This document shows, in pieces, positions 1 to 12,386 of a stretch of 64,000 bases of DNA (the stretch's first letter is position 1; every line of letters begins with the position of its first letter). The notes under the pieces were generated by a model. The model was not told the origin of the DNA. It saw nothing but the letters and a program-made list of their open reading frames with translations, and made no database searches. The position numbers and the translations under genes are program-made. Source of the stretch: Strix aluco (taxonomy: Eukaryota; Chordata; Aves; Strigiformes; Strigidae); contig NC_133938.1 of NCBI RefSeq assembly GCF_031877795.1, positions 18,026,920 through 18,090,919 on the forward strand. Reading direction: 5' to 3'.

Positions 1-164
1 GAGTGTGGAGAAATAAATTTTATGATCTGGAATGAGGAAAAGGATGAGGTTGTGGGGTTTTTTTTCTTTTTACTTGTTTCCCCCCATATAGCAGCTCTGC
101 CATTCAGCCACTTCCTATTGCAGTGTATTTCACGGACGTCCTCTACCCACGCGGATTTTCAACC

Positions 165-1045
165 TGAAGCACTCCGCGGGTGCAGCACCACGTCTGAAAG
201 GCCGGCGCTGCCGGGCACTAGCAAACCCCCCTCCACCACCGACAGGCCCCGCATTCAGCAGCGAGGAGGCGGCCGGCCGCTCCGCGTTCACCGGGCCCAC
301 GGCACCGGCTCCCGGCCGCTCTGAGGGCCAACGACCGCGGCCACCCGCCCCCCAGCTCAGGCCGTGGGCCAGCGAGGCCCAGCCCGCCCCGGGGTGCTGC
401 CCCCGCCAGCCCTCGGCAGAGGGCGGCCCTGAAGCGGCGTCTCGACCCGCGCCACCACAACTCACCGCCCCAGCGCCGCCTCCACCGGCCGCCGCGCTCC
501 CGCCCGCGAAAGCAGGCGCGGAGCCACCGGGGCGGAGCTAGGCGTCCGCCGGACCCGCCACCGCCCGGAGGGGGCCGGGGCGCCCGTCTTCCCGCCGCCC
601 GCGGGCGCTCCCTCGGGGCGTCTCAGGGGAAGGGACGGGAGGGCCCTGAGGGAAATGGCGGCCCCGGGGGGCAAAGAGGGCCTTTCCCTCACCGCCCGCC
701 TGGGGCAGGACCCCGTGTGGGCCGTGAGCGGCCGAAGAGAGCGTAAACCTGCATGGCCCGAGATAGGGGAAGTCCCGCCCCGCGTCCGGAGCGGGGTGTG
801 CAGGCAGGTTTCCGGCGGGCGCCTCCTCGCAGGTGGCCCGGAGCCGCCGGGGGAGTGAGGAGCGGGGCGGGGGGACTGGTGGGTGCGGCCGGGAATATGC
901 GGCGGGAAGGCGGCAGGCGCTGCCGCGGGCTGCCGGGCCTCACTCCCGGGGGACAGGTGACCCGCCAGCGCCCAACGGCGGCGGTTGCGCTGAGGCCGGC
1001 GGCTGAGTAGGCCGTGGGGGCGAAAGGCTGCTGCTAGGAGGGAGG
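165..1045 (-). promoter_or_regulatory. CpG island, probable promoter of a gene running left
   Basis: A sharp block of GC- and CpG-rich DNA inside AT-rich flanks, with GC boxes (for example GGGGCGG near 531). No TATA box is evident. The best splice donor is on the minus strand: GTGAGT read from 465 down to 460, so a minus-strand first exon would end at 466 and the gene would continue beyond base 1. No comparable plus-strand donor is seen. In mammals the gene left of the LRRC8B cluster, apart from GBP genes, is KYAT3, transcribed away from LRRC8B; assigning this island to it is inference only. The open frames in the island are low-complexity Pro/Arg/Gly/Ala products of GC-rich DNA and are not called as genes. 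Confidence 0.6.
466..690 (-). other. candidate first exon of an unidentified minus-strand gene
   Basis: The splice junction GGCG/GTGAGT lies at 466/465 on the minus strand, inside the CpG island. The upstream limit is a guess because no transcription start can be read. The frame opening at 692 gives a Pro/Arg/Ala-rich peptide I do not recognise, so the exon is more likely 5' UTR. The rest of the gene would lie left of the window. Confidence 0.3.
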
Positions 1046-1778
1046 TCTGCTCACAGAGTGAGGCAGAGCGACTTGGCTGAACGTTTTAGAAGTGTTTCCC
1101 ATTTCCAAGTTCTGGTGGATTCTTTGCCAGAATTTGAATTACGATTTTTCTGATCGCTTCATACTCAGATACTTCTTGATGTAAGGCTATACACACAGAG
1201 ATGTAGCGTCTCCTGAGCAACATAAAAATTGCTGCTCAGTTGGAGTGAACTGGGCTAATTAATTACCTTCTTTGGGCTGTCTTTCTGGAAGGAGTAAAGT
1301 GTCAAAATCATTAAAAATAATCTCATACTTAACCCCATATCAGGAAAATAATGGGGTTTTCCAGATTTCTTAAAGTATTCCACAAAGTCACAGGATTTGC
1401 ATTTCTAAGGTTCCCTTTCACAACCAAGACAGACACTTACTTCATTTGTAAATGAAGAAGTTCCCTTTAATCAGCACCTTATCATTAAATTTGACTACTC
1501 AGAAATATATATATATTTGAAATGTCTTCGCAATTTGTTGCTTTTTCAAATCTTTACAAAATGGATTTGCCTTAATGTCAGCATCACTGTACAGAACTTT
1601 GAGACACCTGCAGAGCTGAAAGAACCTCACAAATCAGTTTTTTACAGGGGCCTGGCATGACATTACGTATCAAATGTATTTCTTGTTCTAAAATGTCTAG
1701 TAATACAGATAAATATTTTTAAAAGAATTGTACAAGCCAAGAAGAAAACACTTTATATAGCAAGTCTTCATATAAAAT
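1046..1778. other. AT-rich intergenic DNA, nothing recognised
   Basis: Between the first CpG island and the solo LTR. It has short AT-rich runs (for example around 1505-1515) but no gene, RNA or repeat that I can name. Confidence 0.5.
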
Positions 1779-2360
1779 TGTCCTGGTTTCAGCTGGAATG
1801 GAGCTAATTTTTCTTCCTAGTAGCTACAATAGAGCTGTGTTTTGGATTCAGTATGGGATTTGGTATGAGAAGAATGTTGATAATACACTGATGCTTTCAG
1901 TTGTTGCTATGAAATCGAGGACTTTTCAACTTCACATGTCCTGCTACTGCGTGGGTACACGAGAAGCTGGGAGGGAGCAGAGCCAGAGCAACAGACCCAA
2001 ACTGGCCAAATGAAATATTCCATATCATATAACATTGTGTTCAGTATATAGATTGGGGTGGGCTGAGAAGCTCATGCTTTTCCAGCACTGCAGTTTCAGG
2101 ATTTTCTCCCCTCTGGGATCGCTATCTGGGAATGGACTGGGCATCAGTCAGCAGGTGGTGAGCAATCATGTTGTGCATCACTTGTTTGTATATTCTATTA
2201 ATACCATTATTATTTTAACTTTATTTCAATTATTAAATTGTTTTTATCTCAAGCTACAAGTCTTCTTACCTTTACCCCTCCAATTCTCTTCCCCATCCCC
2301 TGGGTGGAGAGGGTGGGTGAGCAGCTGCGTGGTGTTTGGCTGCCAGCCAGAGCTGATTGA
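1779..2360 (+). mobile_element. solo LTR of an avian endogenous retrovirus (TguLTR5-like)
   Basis: The left end starts TGTCCTGGTTTCAGCTGG, which I recall as the start of a common LTR family in neoavian birds (TguLTR5-type, named from memory). The order of parts fits an LTR: a U3-like section ending in a CAGTATATA box near 2041, then a stretch with an ATTAAA signal near 2233, then a GT-rich section and the GCAGCTGCGTGGTG block near 2320. No internal retroviral region follows, so this is a lone LTR of about 580 bp left by recombination. The right end is approximate and I could not define a target-site duplication. It is a moderately diverged fossil. Confidence 0.75.
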
Positions 2361-3265
2361 AGAGAACCAGTTTCATAGAAGGAACTAGAACAACTCTACT
2401 TGGATATAGTAATACTCTGACAAAGCCAGAGCAAAATAGCAAAATTAAGAAATTAGTCCCAACTGTTATTTTTGATCCTAAATAAGGTGCGCAAAGAACT
2501 TACTTTATTCCTTTTTTCTGTCATGATTTTTGAGAATTCTCATAGTCTCAAATGCGGTGCTCCTGCTAGCAGTGAAGACCTTTCCAAGCATCCACTGGAG
2601 GGCAGCAGACCCCAAACCTTGCCACGTCACGAGGCGGTTCAAAAAGAGAAAAGAAAAGAAAAAAAAAACCTTAGCCTTCCATTGGCCGTTCGTCACATTG
2701 GTGCCCCATTTTTTCACAGAAAAGTGTGTACAAAACGGACAGCACGGGCAAACCCGGACAATGCTATATTTTCTGGGCTTCTGCATGACACCAATACTCT
2801 AGGTCCACAGATAGCCGAAGGGATGCTGTTAAGGTGCTGCTGATTCACCATTGGGTGATGAAACAAGCACTGAGTCCTTACCCTCTTAAGTGATGCTCAG
2901 TGTTTACCAGATCAGCTGAGATAGTGAAAAATAAAGTAATTTTTAAAGTCTCGTCTGCTCCAGCTGGCTCAGATATTTAATCTCTTGCAAGATAACCTGA
3001 TTATGTGACTCCTGTTGGTAAAGCAGAATCTTACAAGCATATGAGTTAATAGGATCCACTGCAGTTTAACTAACACGGTAAAGGCAATATTGTCTGCTCT
3101 TTTAGTTACAGTTCTGTAGCATCCCGTACAACAGTTTTGGTCTAAATTTCAACTGAAGTAATATGAAAAACATATAAGAGGTCCAACTTACACAACAATC
3201 AAAGTCTGCTTAGTGATGGACCACTATGAAAATTCTAGTTGCTACCTATGCTCAGTAGTGTGAGA
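2361..3265. other. intergenic DNA, possible CTCF-like site only
   Basis: There is no gene here. A purine-rich run lies at 2641-2669. The only motif of note is the CTCF-like match at 2592-2606. Confidence 0.45.
2592..2606 (+). promoter_or_regulatory. possible CTCF binding site
   Basis: CCACTGGAGGGCAGC differs at two positions from the common CTCF core CCACTAGGGGGCAGC. The key CCAC and GGCAG elements are kept. A single motif match is weak evidence without binding data. Confidence 0.3.
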
Positions 3266-3269
3266 GTGT

Positions 3270-3425
3270 CAACTCTGTGCAGCTGTGGGAGATTCAGTAT
3301 GTTAAGAGTCAAATCATGTGTTACTGGTAAATGATTAAGAGGCAAGTTGGCATTGGCCTGTCAGCCCTGCACAGCTGTGGGAGATTCAATACTTAACAGC
3401 CAAATCAACATTAACTGGGGAGCTC
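3270..3425 (+). repeat. imperfect tandem duplication, period 92 bp
   Basis: The motif CAGCTGTGGGAGATTCA occurs at 3280 and again at 3372 (last base A in both). In both copies it is followed by related sequence (a TTAA stretch, then CAAATCA, then ACTGG). The copies differ at several bases, so the duplication is not recent. It may be part of a larger unrecognised repeat continuing to about 3840. Confidence 0.6.
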
Positions 3426-3495
3426 TGTTTGGGGAGCTTGGTGAAGGTGGAGAGCTCTGCTCAGGTGCTGGCTTGGAGAAGCACCAGCTCTGCTC

Positions 3496-3518
3496 TGGCC
3501 TGGCCTGGCCTGGCCTGG
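3496..3518 (+). repeat. short (CTGGC)n-type tandem array
   Basis: About four tandem copies of a five-base TGGCC unit lie within a purine-rich GAGAAGCAG-repeated stretch. It is simple-sequence DNA with no coding support. Confidence 0.7.
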
Positions 3519-3519
3519 A

Positions 3520-6500
3520 GAAGCAGCAAGGCTTGGAGGAGAAGCAGGCCTTGGAAGAAAGATAAGTCAGCTCAGGGAAAGTATGGAATTGTTTTTGGGA
3601 GAGAGGGTTGATGACTGCCTAGTGGCTGATTTGTTTATTGTGAAGTAAGAGCTTAGGCAAGAGCATAAGTATGTATTAATGTAAGAAGAGAAAAAGAGAT
3701 ATTAAAGAAGATAAACAGCCCCTGCCCTGCAGAAAGAAAAAATATTGTGAAGTGTGACTTACTTTGGCTGCTACAGCTTATTACAACTTACTAAAACTTA
3801 ATACACAGTAGCATTTTTTGAGTTGTCCCCCAAAGCTGACAATTTAATTTCTTTAATAGCATTTTGTGCTTTAGGCAGGAAAGGCTCACTCTGTATATCA
3901 GTCAGAAGGTCTTGAAGGAGGCATGTCTCACCAGTGTTAGAGAAACTGATTGAGCACTCAGTTCAGCCTTGCCACACTTTCAGCAGTGCGAAGGGACAAA
4001 ACTTCTCTTTCAAAGATTGCTAACTTAAAAGGATTTTCCAAGTTCTGGCACAGCAGGGAAAACAGGAACACTGACATCTGAGCTGAATGATTAAATACAT
4101 TAAGTCAAGCCTTCTGAGTTTGGGATTCAATGGTTTTCATAAAATTAAATCAGTCCTGAATCCCAGAACTCAGCTAAAGTAATAAATTTAGGTATGGTGA
4201 TGTATTTGCTTTTTCAAATTTATCTTTTATACTTAGAAGTAATATTTATTTCCTTATTTAAAACAAGCAATTTTCTCAGCACCTGCATTAAACTTTTCTG
4301 TCTTTTTTTTAAGCACCCCAAGTATCTCATACTTTCAGTTTAGAAGCATCTCGCTCATTTTGTAAGTGCACAGTAATGCATCCTGAATTTTTGATAAAAG
4401 TTTTGCATGGCTGGCCTAACTGCTTAATGCATTCTCATTCAAGAATTAGTGCATTTTTAGGCTAATTTATTTTCATATAACCCAGCTCCATCGTATTTGT
4501 GAAGTAGGAATGGTAGGAATTTCTACACTTCAAAACAGATTAGTGAGAGGCAGCTCCGTTGAAGAGGAGAAAATTATTTGGCAGAACTTGGATGCACAAA
4601 TCATACTATTAACAGTCCATAGAAAATCAGCTGACTTCAGCTCCGTTTTGTCCTTTGGAGTTTTCTACCCTACCTGCAGTTGGTAAGACTCTAATGAACC
4701 TGTGTCTTAGTCAAATCAAAGTAGAGATGAAAAATATCAAATTTAGATCAGCTTTCCCTTAGGATAGAGCCAGCACTTTCCAAAGTGGAATTATGCAAGT
4801 TATAAAACTAAAGCCTTACACCTGGCAGTTCAAAATGGCATATATGTGTTGTAATTTCCTTTTTATATGAATTTAGGGCCCCAAGGATTTTTTTGTCAAG
4901 AGGAAAAAATATTAAATTACTAATGGGACATAGAAGTCTTTGACACAATCTTGTTTACTAACAAGAAATGGATCAAAGCCTGTTTTTCTGGTCACAAAAG
5001 CAACTAGCCAGCAGATGGGAGAATATCTTTGCTCACAATTCCTTTTCCTAGTATCTTCTTCTGTTCCTTTTCTTCCTCAGAACTGCACAACTATGCTGTG
5101 CTAACAGTCTTTTCAAGCAAAAGTGTGGGAAGACATGCTGATGTCGGCAGCAGTTCAGCATCCAGTCCTCACACCTGTGTGCTAGGCTAGGCAGGACACC
5201 CCCACACCTCTTAGCCAATTTGGAGTCTCTTGGGTGGGAGGTACCACCCTTACCCCCAGCTCATCATCATGCTGCCACTTCACAGTCTGCCATGTTGTGG
5301 CTGTAAGCCCTGTTCAAGAAAAATAGTATGAATCTTGTCTTTTGCAAATATTTATTAAAGAGATATTCAAAAAAATCAGTGTGCCATCATAAATATAATG
5401 TATGATAATACAGATGAAGAAACACAGCCCAAATATCTCGCGGGCCTGACTTTATTCCTAAAGGCTGAGTCCAGCTAGCATCTGAATTGGGGAAGAGGAT
5501 GTCACTATCTGACTGCTCCCACACTGCGTGACTAACACTGGAATGCATCAGGGTAGTCGAGGAAGCTGGAAATACAACAGTGAGAATTTCCTATATTACT
5601 CACAGTATGCAGTATTAAACAAATGCATAAGACTTTTCAGTCATTTGGGGTGAGCTGTATGACTCGTGTCTAACTACATTTTTTTATGATTAAACATCCC
5701 AAATATGTGCCAAGGAACACCTCATATCAGGCTCTGCTGTATGCATTATTTACTTTGATTCTCATTCAAAAATAATGACTTTGTCTTTTCTTTGCTTGGT
5801 AGGCTGCACTGTAACAATTTACTTACCAGATAGTAGCTACTGTATATGCTTGGACCTATTTTAAAAAAGGCATCATAGCCAGTTAGTTTTTCCTGGAGTT
5901 CAGATTATACTGGCTTTATTGCCTCTAAAGATCTAATCTTAGCAGGTGCTGACAGCACTCAAATTTTAAATGACCTCATACATTTTGTATATCTCAAAGA
6001 AAATTGAATGCAGCTGTAGAGTGAAGCAGGTGGTGGGTAACTCCAGCATTTCTTAGCAGTATCCATAAACAAATAAATATTCCTTTAAGTGGATATTGTT
6101 CCTACTGCTAAGGCTGAGTTTAAACTGTGTCTCTGTATCTTTGACTTCTTTATAAAATTATATATTTTTATGTTGTGAAGGTTTGTGGACAAAATTGGCT
6201 TTTTTCCACTGTGGAATCAAGCCGTTAATAATGAAAATAGTATGACAGTGGAAGTATTTTCTGACAGATTCCAGAGGAGCCTTCTTTGTATTTAAATTTG
6301 GGTAGAGATACTTTGGTATAACAGACCTTTTTGTCTTATTTTTCCCATGTTCTCTAGAAAACAGAAGGCAAATTTCTGCTTGAGATGTAGCAGCAGCATG
6401 TTTTATTATGGATTCCTCAAGCTACCAGGAAGCAATTCTGTAACATTTTTGCTGTCAGGGGCTACAAATAGTACAGAACTGATGTTTTCACCTTCTGGAG

Positions 6501-9500
6501 GCATATTGGAAATACATTTTTCAGATAAATCACTGGCCAACCTCAAACTACATGTTAGGAAAGAAGACTGAAGAGAGTGAGAAAAAAAGGTCCAGAATGA
6601 AAGTGTGCTGAAAGACAAATAAATTGCCTCAGGTCTTTTGATCTAGTAACTTCCCTGAGGATCTGGGTCTGCAAGGTGCAGGGCAGATCCTGCTTTATTG
6701 TAAGGGCAAATTAAATGGGAAAGAGCTTATACTGATCCCAAATTGGGTCTTTCAAAATGATGCAGAATAAAGAAACCCTATAACCAGGTTAATTTTGGTA
6801 GCACCAAACTGGGGAGCAACATCACACATAAACCAGACTGTGGTTTTGAGGGAGCAGCAACTTCTGGTGAAAAATTAGCTGGGGGCTATAATCAGCAACA
6901 GGAGGTTATTTGAAGGGGGTGACCCTCTTGAGCTGTCTCTGTTGAAATCAGGTCTGCATGTCCACGGCCTAACAAGTAAAGCAACAGTGATTACATAAAA
7001 CAACATGATAAGTAGTTTCCTGCTGGAGGACTTCTGATTTCTACTGTGTTAACCTCCATAGCAAACATAAAGTTGTCTCCTTGTGCTGAATTGACTAGAA
7101 ATGCAAGACTTTGCAAGAGTGCTGAGCAGACAGAAGCTGGCATTAATGAAATATTTACTAGGTGTAAAATTCTTTCACCTCTGTGCAAGGTGAGTGAAAT
7201 GCAGAAAATTAAGATAGCATAAATGAAAGAAAGACTTAGGACACTTGTGAGAAACCAGGATCTGTGGAAGGATACACTGAAGTGTATCTCCTGTGTTTTC
7301 TGCAGAAAATTATGTGATGTAGAGTTTCAAGTGCTGGATTCTCAATTGCATTTTTATGACCTGCAGTTGCAATACTAGAACTGTACAGTGAAGTCACAGC
7401 ATTTGTAAACAACAGGAGCGAATGGCACCCAAAGCACTAATATTTCTTTTTTGTTAGTAGCATTCTAGCAGACCCGCATCAATTATTAGTAATGCAGTAT
7501 TAAGTGTCATGTGTGAGCTCTTAATGCCTGTAGGGCTACAAGAACCAACAAACATTTATTCTGTGTTGAAAGCTCAAATACTCATCTTTAGTTGTTCTGT
7601 CTACTTAGAGTCCACCTTAGAAGTTTTCTTGGAAAGTCTCAGACAAAGACTTCACAATTAGTCAATAAAAATAAGATGCAAGGATCACTAGGAGGCAAGA
7701 ATGCAATACCATCTAAACGAAGCAGAGAGTAATCCTTATTCTTCAGCATTTAAAAAACAGGTGACGACTGGAAAACATCCTGCTTAGAAAAGCATTGCTT
7801 ATGCCACCTTATGCTGTATATATTTTTTTTATTTCCTTCTCTATTTCTGTTACTCAGGATGCCTCCTTGATCCTGACATTCTGGTTTCTTTATTCAAGCC
7901 TTTTATTTCTTCTTCAAACTCTTTGAAAACATTTTTTTTTATGAGAAATATTTCTAGTATCATCTTTTCTAACTAGACCTTCAGTGTGCTTAGCACAGGC
8001 TTTGTTCTGAACACAAATCAGGAACCACCTACTGTGTAATCACCTGTTTCCTGTCTTCTAATGAAGGCTTATTCCGGTTAACCTCAGTATGCCTTTCAGA
8101 ACTGTTACCTGTTCTACCTTTGAACCAATCTTTTGACAGTTTTTCTGTGGAACATCTCTGTCTCCCTTTTCAAAGTAAATTTCTCTGACTGGGAATATTG
8201 TTTCAGGACTGTATCTGTATTTCCTACTCCCCTTCCCCCATCTTTAGCTTATTCATCATTTTCCTGTGTTTTGAAGTCCACCAAAAGCCTTCATTCAGCT
8301 GAGTATGTGAACGGAATCTTTGTTCAGCAAAATGCTTGATTATGTTTTTCAGTCCTGTTGGTACAAGTGAGTTAGGAGCACATGTAGTACTGCACTGGGA
8401 CCAGTTCCTGTCCTTGTGGAGCGCAAGAATTAAGCACAGTGATCCTCATTTATCTCTGCAATTCTCTCTCCCCTTCCTCTTAACACTCCCCCTCCCTCAG
8501 TTGTGGACAGTATTCCAACTGTATGACTTGAATGCAAGACAGTTCTATCTGAATATGGTAGTTTCCATCAAACCCCCCTGTAAAATGTCATACTCTGGTT
8601 ATTGATAGCAGTTTGGAACAGATGGCCAGATAGGAAGTGTAGCACACAATTAAAATTCACTGTAGCACTATTCTTGGTTTCCATTAGAGTCACAAAAAAC
8701 GTAGCCAGTGTTTCCATCTCTTAAAAAAATAATCTTTTTTCTGTGGTGCCCTGTATACATACTCTACAAAGACATGCCTGTTGGTCTGGGTAAAAGGTAT
8801 TTTTAAATATTGACTTAATTTTATCTGCATGAGGGTCCAGTTGACACTTAAGAGTTGTCAATTAAAATCAGTATAGGCTGTGTAGAGAAGGTCTTTGCAG
8901 ACAATAGATCTATATATATCCATTGCTGCAAGCTGAGGTTCATGCTAACAACCCTATATCCTGAACATTTCTGGGGTTTTTAGGCTGCCTGCACTCTAAT
9001 GGGCCAAAAAAAAAAAATGATATTAATGTGCTGCTGTCACTTTGTCTGCACTCACTTCCTCACAGGTAAACACAGAGAATAGGTAGCAGCACAGAACAGA
9101 GAAAGACAAAGAACATGCTGTCTTCTCAAATGTCCTGTGTTTTGCAGGATGGCCTATGTATGGTGGTGTTCTTGGGATACTCTGTGATCCTGATGCTTTT
9201 TCACAGAAGTACATGCAGCCAAGGATGCCTATCCTACTCTGAACTACTGTAGTACAACCCAAGAGATAAAGTGTCAGGTTTTGGTGTGAATATGAAATGG
9301 CAGACCCTAAGACTCCCAATCTGAACAATATCTACAGCTTGGAGAGACTCCTCTCTTGAGCAGAAACTAAATGGATATTCCTGTCCAGTTGACACTGAAT
9401 TAAACTTGTATGATTATCAGATTAATTTGATAAATTAAGAAGACCTTTGCTAGTTTCTTACTGTTCAAAGCTGTCTGGAAGGAGCAGGGGTATTGCCTGA

Positions 9501-11999
9501 GGTAGAGGCAGAGGATTTGGGCAGGTCCCTCCAGCGCAGGCAGAGCTGTGGCTGCCCACAGATCCAGCAGAGGGAAGCGTTGTTCTAAAATACCCACCCC
9601 TGCAGTGAGAACCTTTTTTGTTAACTGCAAGCCACATTATTGCACCAGGAAATCAATGATCTGGAGTGTAACACATGATTTGTAAATTCTCAGAAGGAGA
9701 CAACCTTTAGCAAATGCCGGAAAGAGCAAGTGTGATAATAATCAGGATGTGCCAGGGACTGAAATTAAATTATATGGGGAGCTATGAAGCTTACATGGTT
9801 TTTATTCTCTTTAGGAGAATAAATGGTAATATAGCATTTTAGAGGTTAAAGAGTTGTGATCTGCTGGTTCAGGCTTCAGCTAACTATAAAGCTCATATCA
9901 AAAAATGGGATCTTGAGAAACAGGCGGTCAGCAATGCACTTGGTGATCACAAGGCAAGTTGTCATAGGGTGCTTTATTCAAAGAACTGGCTCAGCTTCAG
10001 ATAACTGCTGCCAGCACAATTGCCAATCAAGATGATGTTGCTCCTGCAAGTCCAAGCACTACTGGAGGGTAAAAGACAATATCATTTCTCTGATTTTAAA
10101 AAGAATGTTCAATAGGAAATATTTTAAAGTAAAATTTTGACTATAAATATTACCCTCTTAAATATACAGGACTCTGCTATATAGCTTTCCATTCCTTACC
10201 ACATGAGATTTCTCAAAATCATACAAGTGAAGGGATTGAAGTAGATGCTCATGACACTCATTAGTCACACTGAGCATAACATTTGAAACTGTTATATCTT
10301 CTGAGATTCAGAGCTGATTTTGTAACATCTAAATATCAAGTTAAAAAAGATCAGAAGATGGCATGATGTGTGAAATGAAACTCAACTTTCCCTGGATTGT
10401 CAAGCTGTTGTTTTTCAGTATCTTATAAATGGCTGTGACAAACAATTAGAAGGGGTGTCAGAGCTTGAAGAACATTTTCCAGATAATGTTGCTTGAAAAA
10501 GATTGGAAGAAATTAATCCTAAAATAATTGCACTAAGATAACCCCAAAGAGCTTGATCTGCTAGGTATACAGTCAGGAGCTGCACAGCTAAAAACAGCGT
10601 TGTTTTTGAGTAGGCGGTTAACAAAATATTCCCTTTGCTCAGATATCATTGCTTGGAGATTTGTGGGGTGTGACTGATGAGTCGAGTGCTACCCTTGTGC
10701 CTCCCCAGGAGCTGCTCAGTAGCAGAGTAAAAACCTAGAAAGCTGTGTTGCAATCTTTTGCTCAAGCAATTATGAACCTTATGACAATAAACTTCAGTGT
10801 TCTGACTTAATACTTTTCCTTTCATTTTTATCACAAATAGTTCTTGGTTTTACAATTTAGAACAAATAGTCCTTGGTTTTATAATTTAATTAAACATTAA
10901 TTTGTCATCCTAGCTTATTGCTGACAAAAAGAAAATACGGCAGATCCTGGAGACAGACTTTTCATTTTTGAGTGAGTAGAAAGATTATAGAATAAGATGT
11001 ACTTTTATTTATTTTGCTCACAGAAAGGGGAAATAGTTCCAATAAGGTAAAATGGATCAAATCATTCCTCAGGGAAACCCTAATAGAGCAGAAGATTTGT
11101 CCTGATGATGGAAGTCCAGATACAGCCAGCTAAGGAGGTGACAGGTGATGAGACAAAAGGGAACCCATCTTCTGGGAAGGTTGCTGGCCTGCTCTCTGCT
11201 GTTCACCAGACCTTACCAACGACTCCTGGAGCAGTAATTGCAGACAGTGCCACGCTGTTGTCATCTTTGGGATGACAATAGCAGCTTCTCTGAGGTTAGA
11301 TTACTATCAAAGTACAGCACCTTAAGTAGAATCTATCAGCCTAAAAACAAATACAAACCAAATACATTCTCTGCTAGGCTACCAATATGACTCTGAACTA
11401 GTGAAACAAGTGTGCGCTTTTTTTTTTTTTTTTACAACATACATGTTTGTATTAGTATTTCTATGTGTTTGGATTTAAAAGCAAGTTTCACTTTTACTTG
11501 TAATTAGTTTCACTTTTGGCTCAACTGCAATGCTTGTGTTTCAAAACAAGCACATACTTTTATGTATATTTTAATGGCTCTTTTAAGTTGAAGTTAATCA
11601 TAATAGCTAAATGTGTACTAAATACAATTTGTAAATTGTAATCTTTGCAAAACTTAGTGTCTGTGATGTTTAAATGAAGGGGGTTTTGTACACCTGTGAA
11701 GAAAAGGATTTTTGTATTTTATGGAGAAAAACAATGTTTTGAAAATAGACCCTTTTCCAATGAAACTGATGACTAGACAAACAATAAACATTACTTCAGC
11801 AGAGCAAGTGCAAGGAGTAAAATTATATTGTAAACAGAATTTTGAACAGATTCTTGCAATGGAGTTGCTAATAATGAAAATATGGCAGGGAAATTACTTG
11901 AGTAGATTGAGCTCTTTGTATGACTGAGAGGGGGCCAACACAGCTCATTTGTCCCAGTTATTTGCAGAAATCTAGGTAGGAATCAAAATTTTCTTTCAG
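3520..11999. other. intergenic DNA, mostly unique and AT-rich
   Basis: I see no exon with coding support or recognisable RNA gene. Open frames are all about 100 codons or fewer, lack family similarity and have no plausible splice context. Small features include A/T homopolymers (near 9007 and 11418-11433) and the 29-bp duplication at 10833-10890. The 3520-3840 part has an ATTAAA and purine-rich composition that might be an old unrecognised repeat. Confidence 0.5.
10833..10890 (+). repeat. tandem duplication, two copies of 29 bp
   Basis: The unit beginning ACAAATAGTTCTTGG at 10833 repeats directly at 10862 with about four substitutions over 29 bases. It is a simple replication-slippage product in AT-rich intergenic DNA. 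Confidence 0.8.
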
Positions 12000-12362
12000 G
12001 CTTTCGTGCATTTCCCCCCCAGAAGCAGCCTCCTCAGACGTTCGGAGGAGGGAGCTGCACCGTCCGCGGGAGAAAGAGGAAGTGAAGTAGGAAAGTCAAA
12101 TGAATCCACGATTGATTTTTTTATTAAAACATTGTGTATGTTTGTGAACTTTTTTATTCTCTTACCAGGTTTTCACTGGAACTGGAGAGTCACAGAAGGG
12201 TCTCGCCGTGCGGACTTTTGCCTGCCCCCTGCAAAAAGGGGGGTGTGCGCTGGGTGTACCTGCCCGCGGTAACGGGAGGACCGCTGCTGCAGCCCAGATC
12301 CAGCGGTAGCGCCTCTGTGCTCTGCTACCCCCGCCGGGCTCCCCTCGCCTGGGCGAGCACTC

Positions 12363-12386
12363 GGGGGGGGTTGGCGGGGGGGGTGG
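12363..12386 (+). promoter_or_regulatory. G-quadruplex-prone run upstream of LRRC8B
   Basis: Two runs of eight G at 12363-12370 and 12376-12383 are separated by TTGGC and followed by TGG. The two long runs can supply four G-tracts, so a quadruplex could form on the plus strand about 600 bp upstream of the probable start of transcription. Formation is inferred from base pattern only. Confidence 0.5.

Noticed and set aside
1779-2388. The 1798-2013 and 2035-2388 frames as genes
   Set aside because: They lie inside the solo LTR and are not coding regions.
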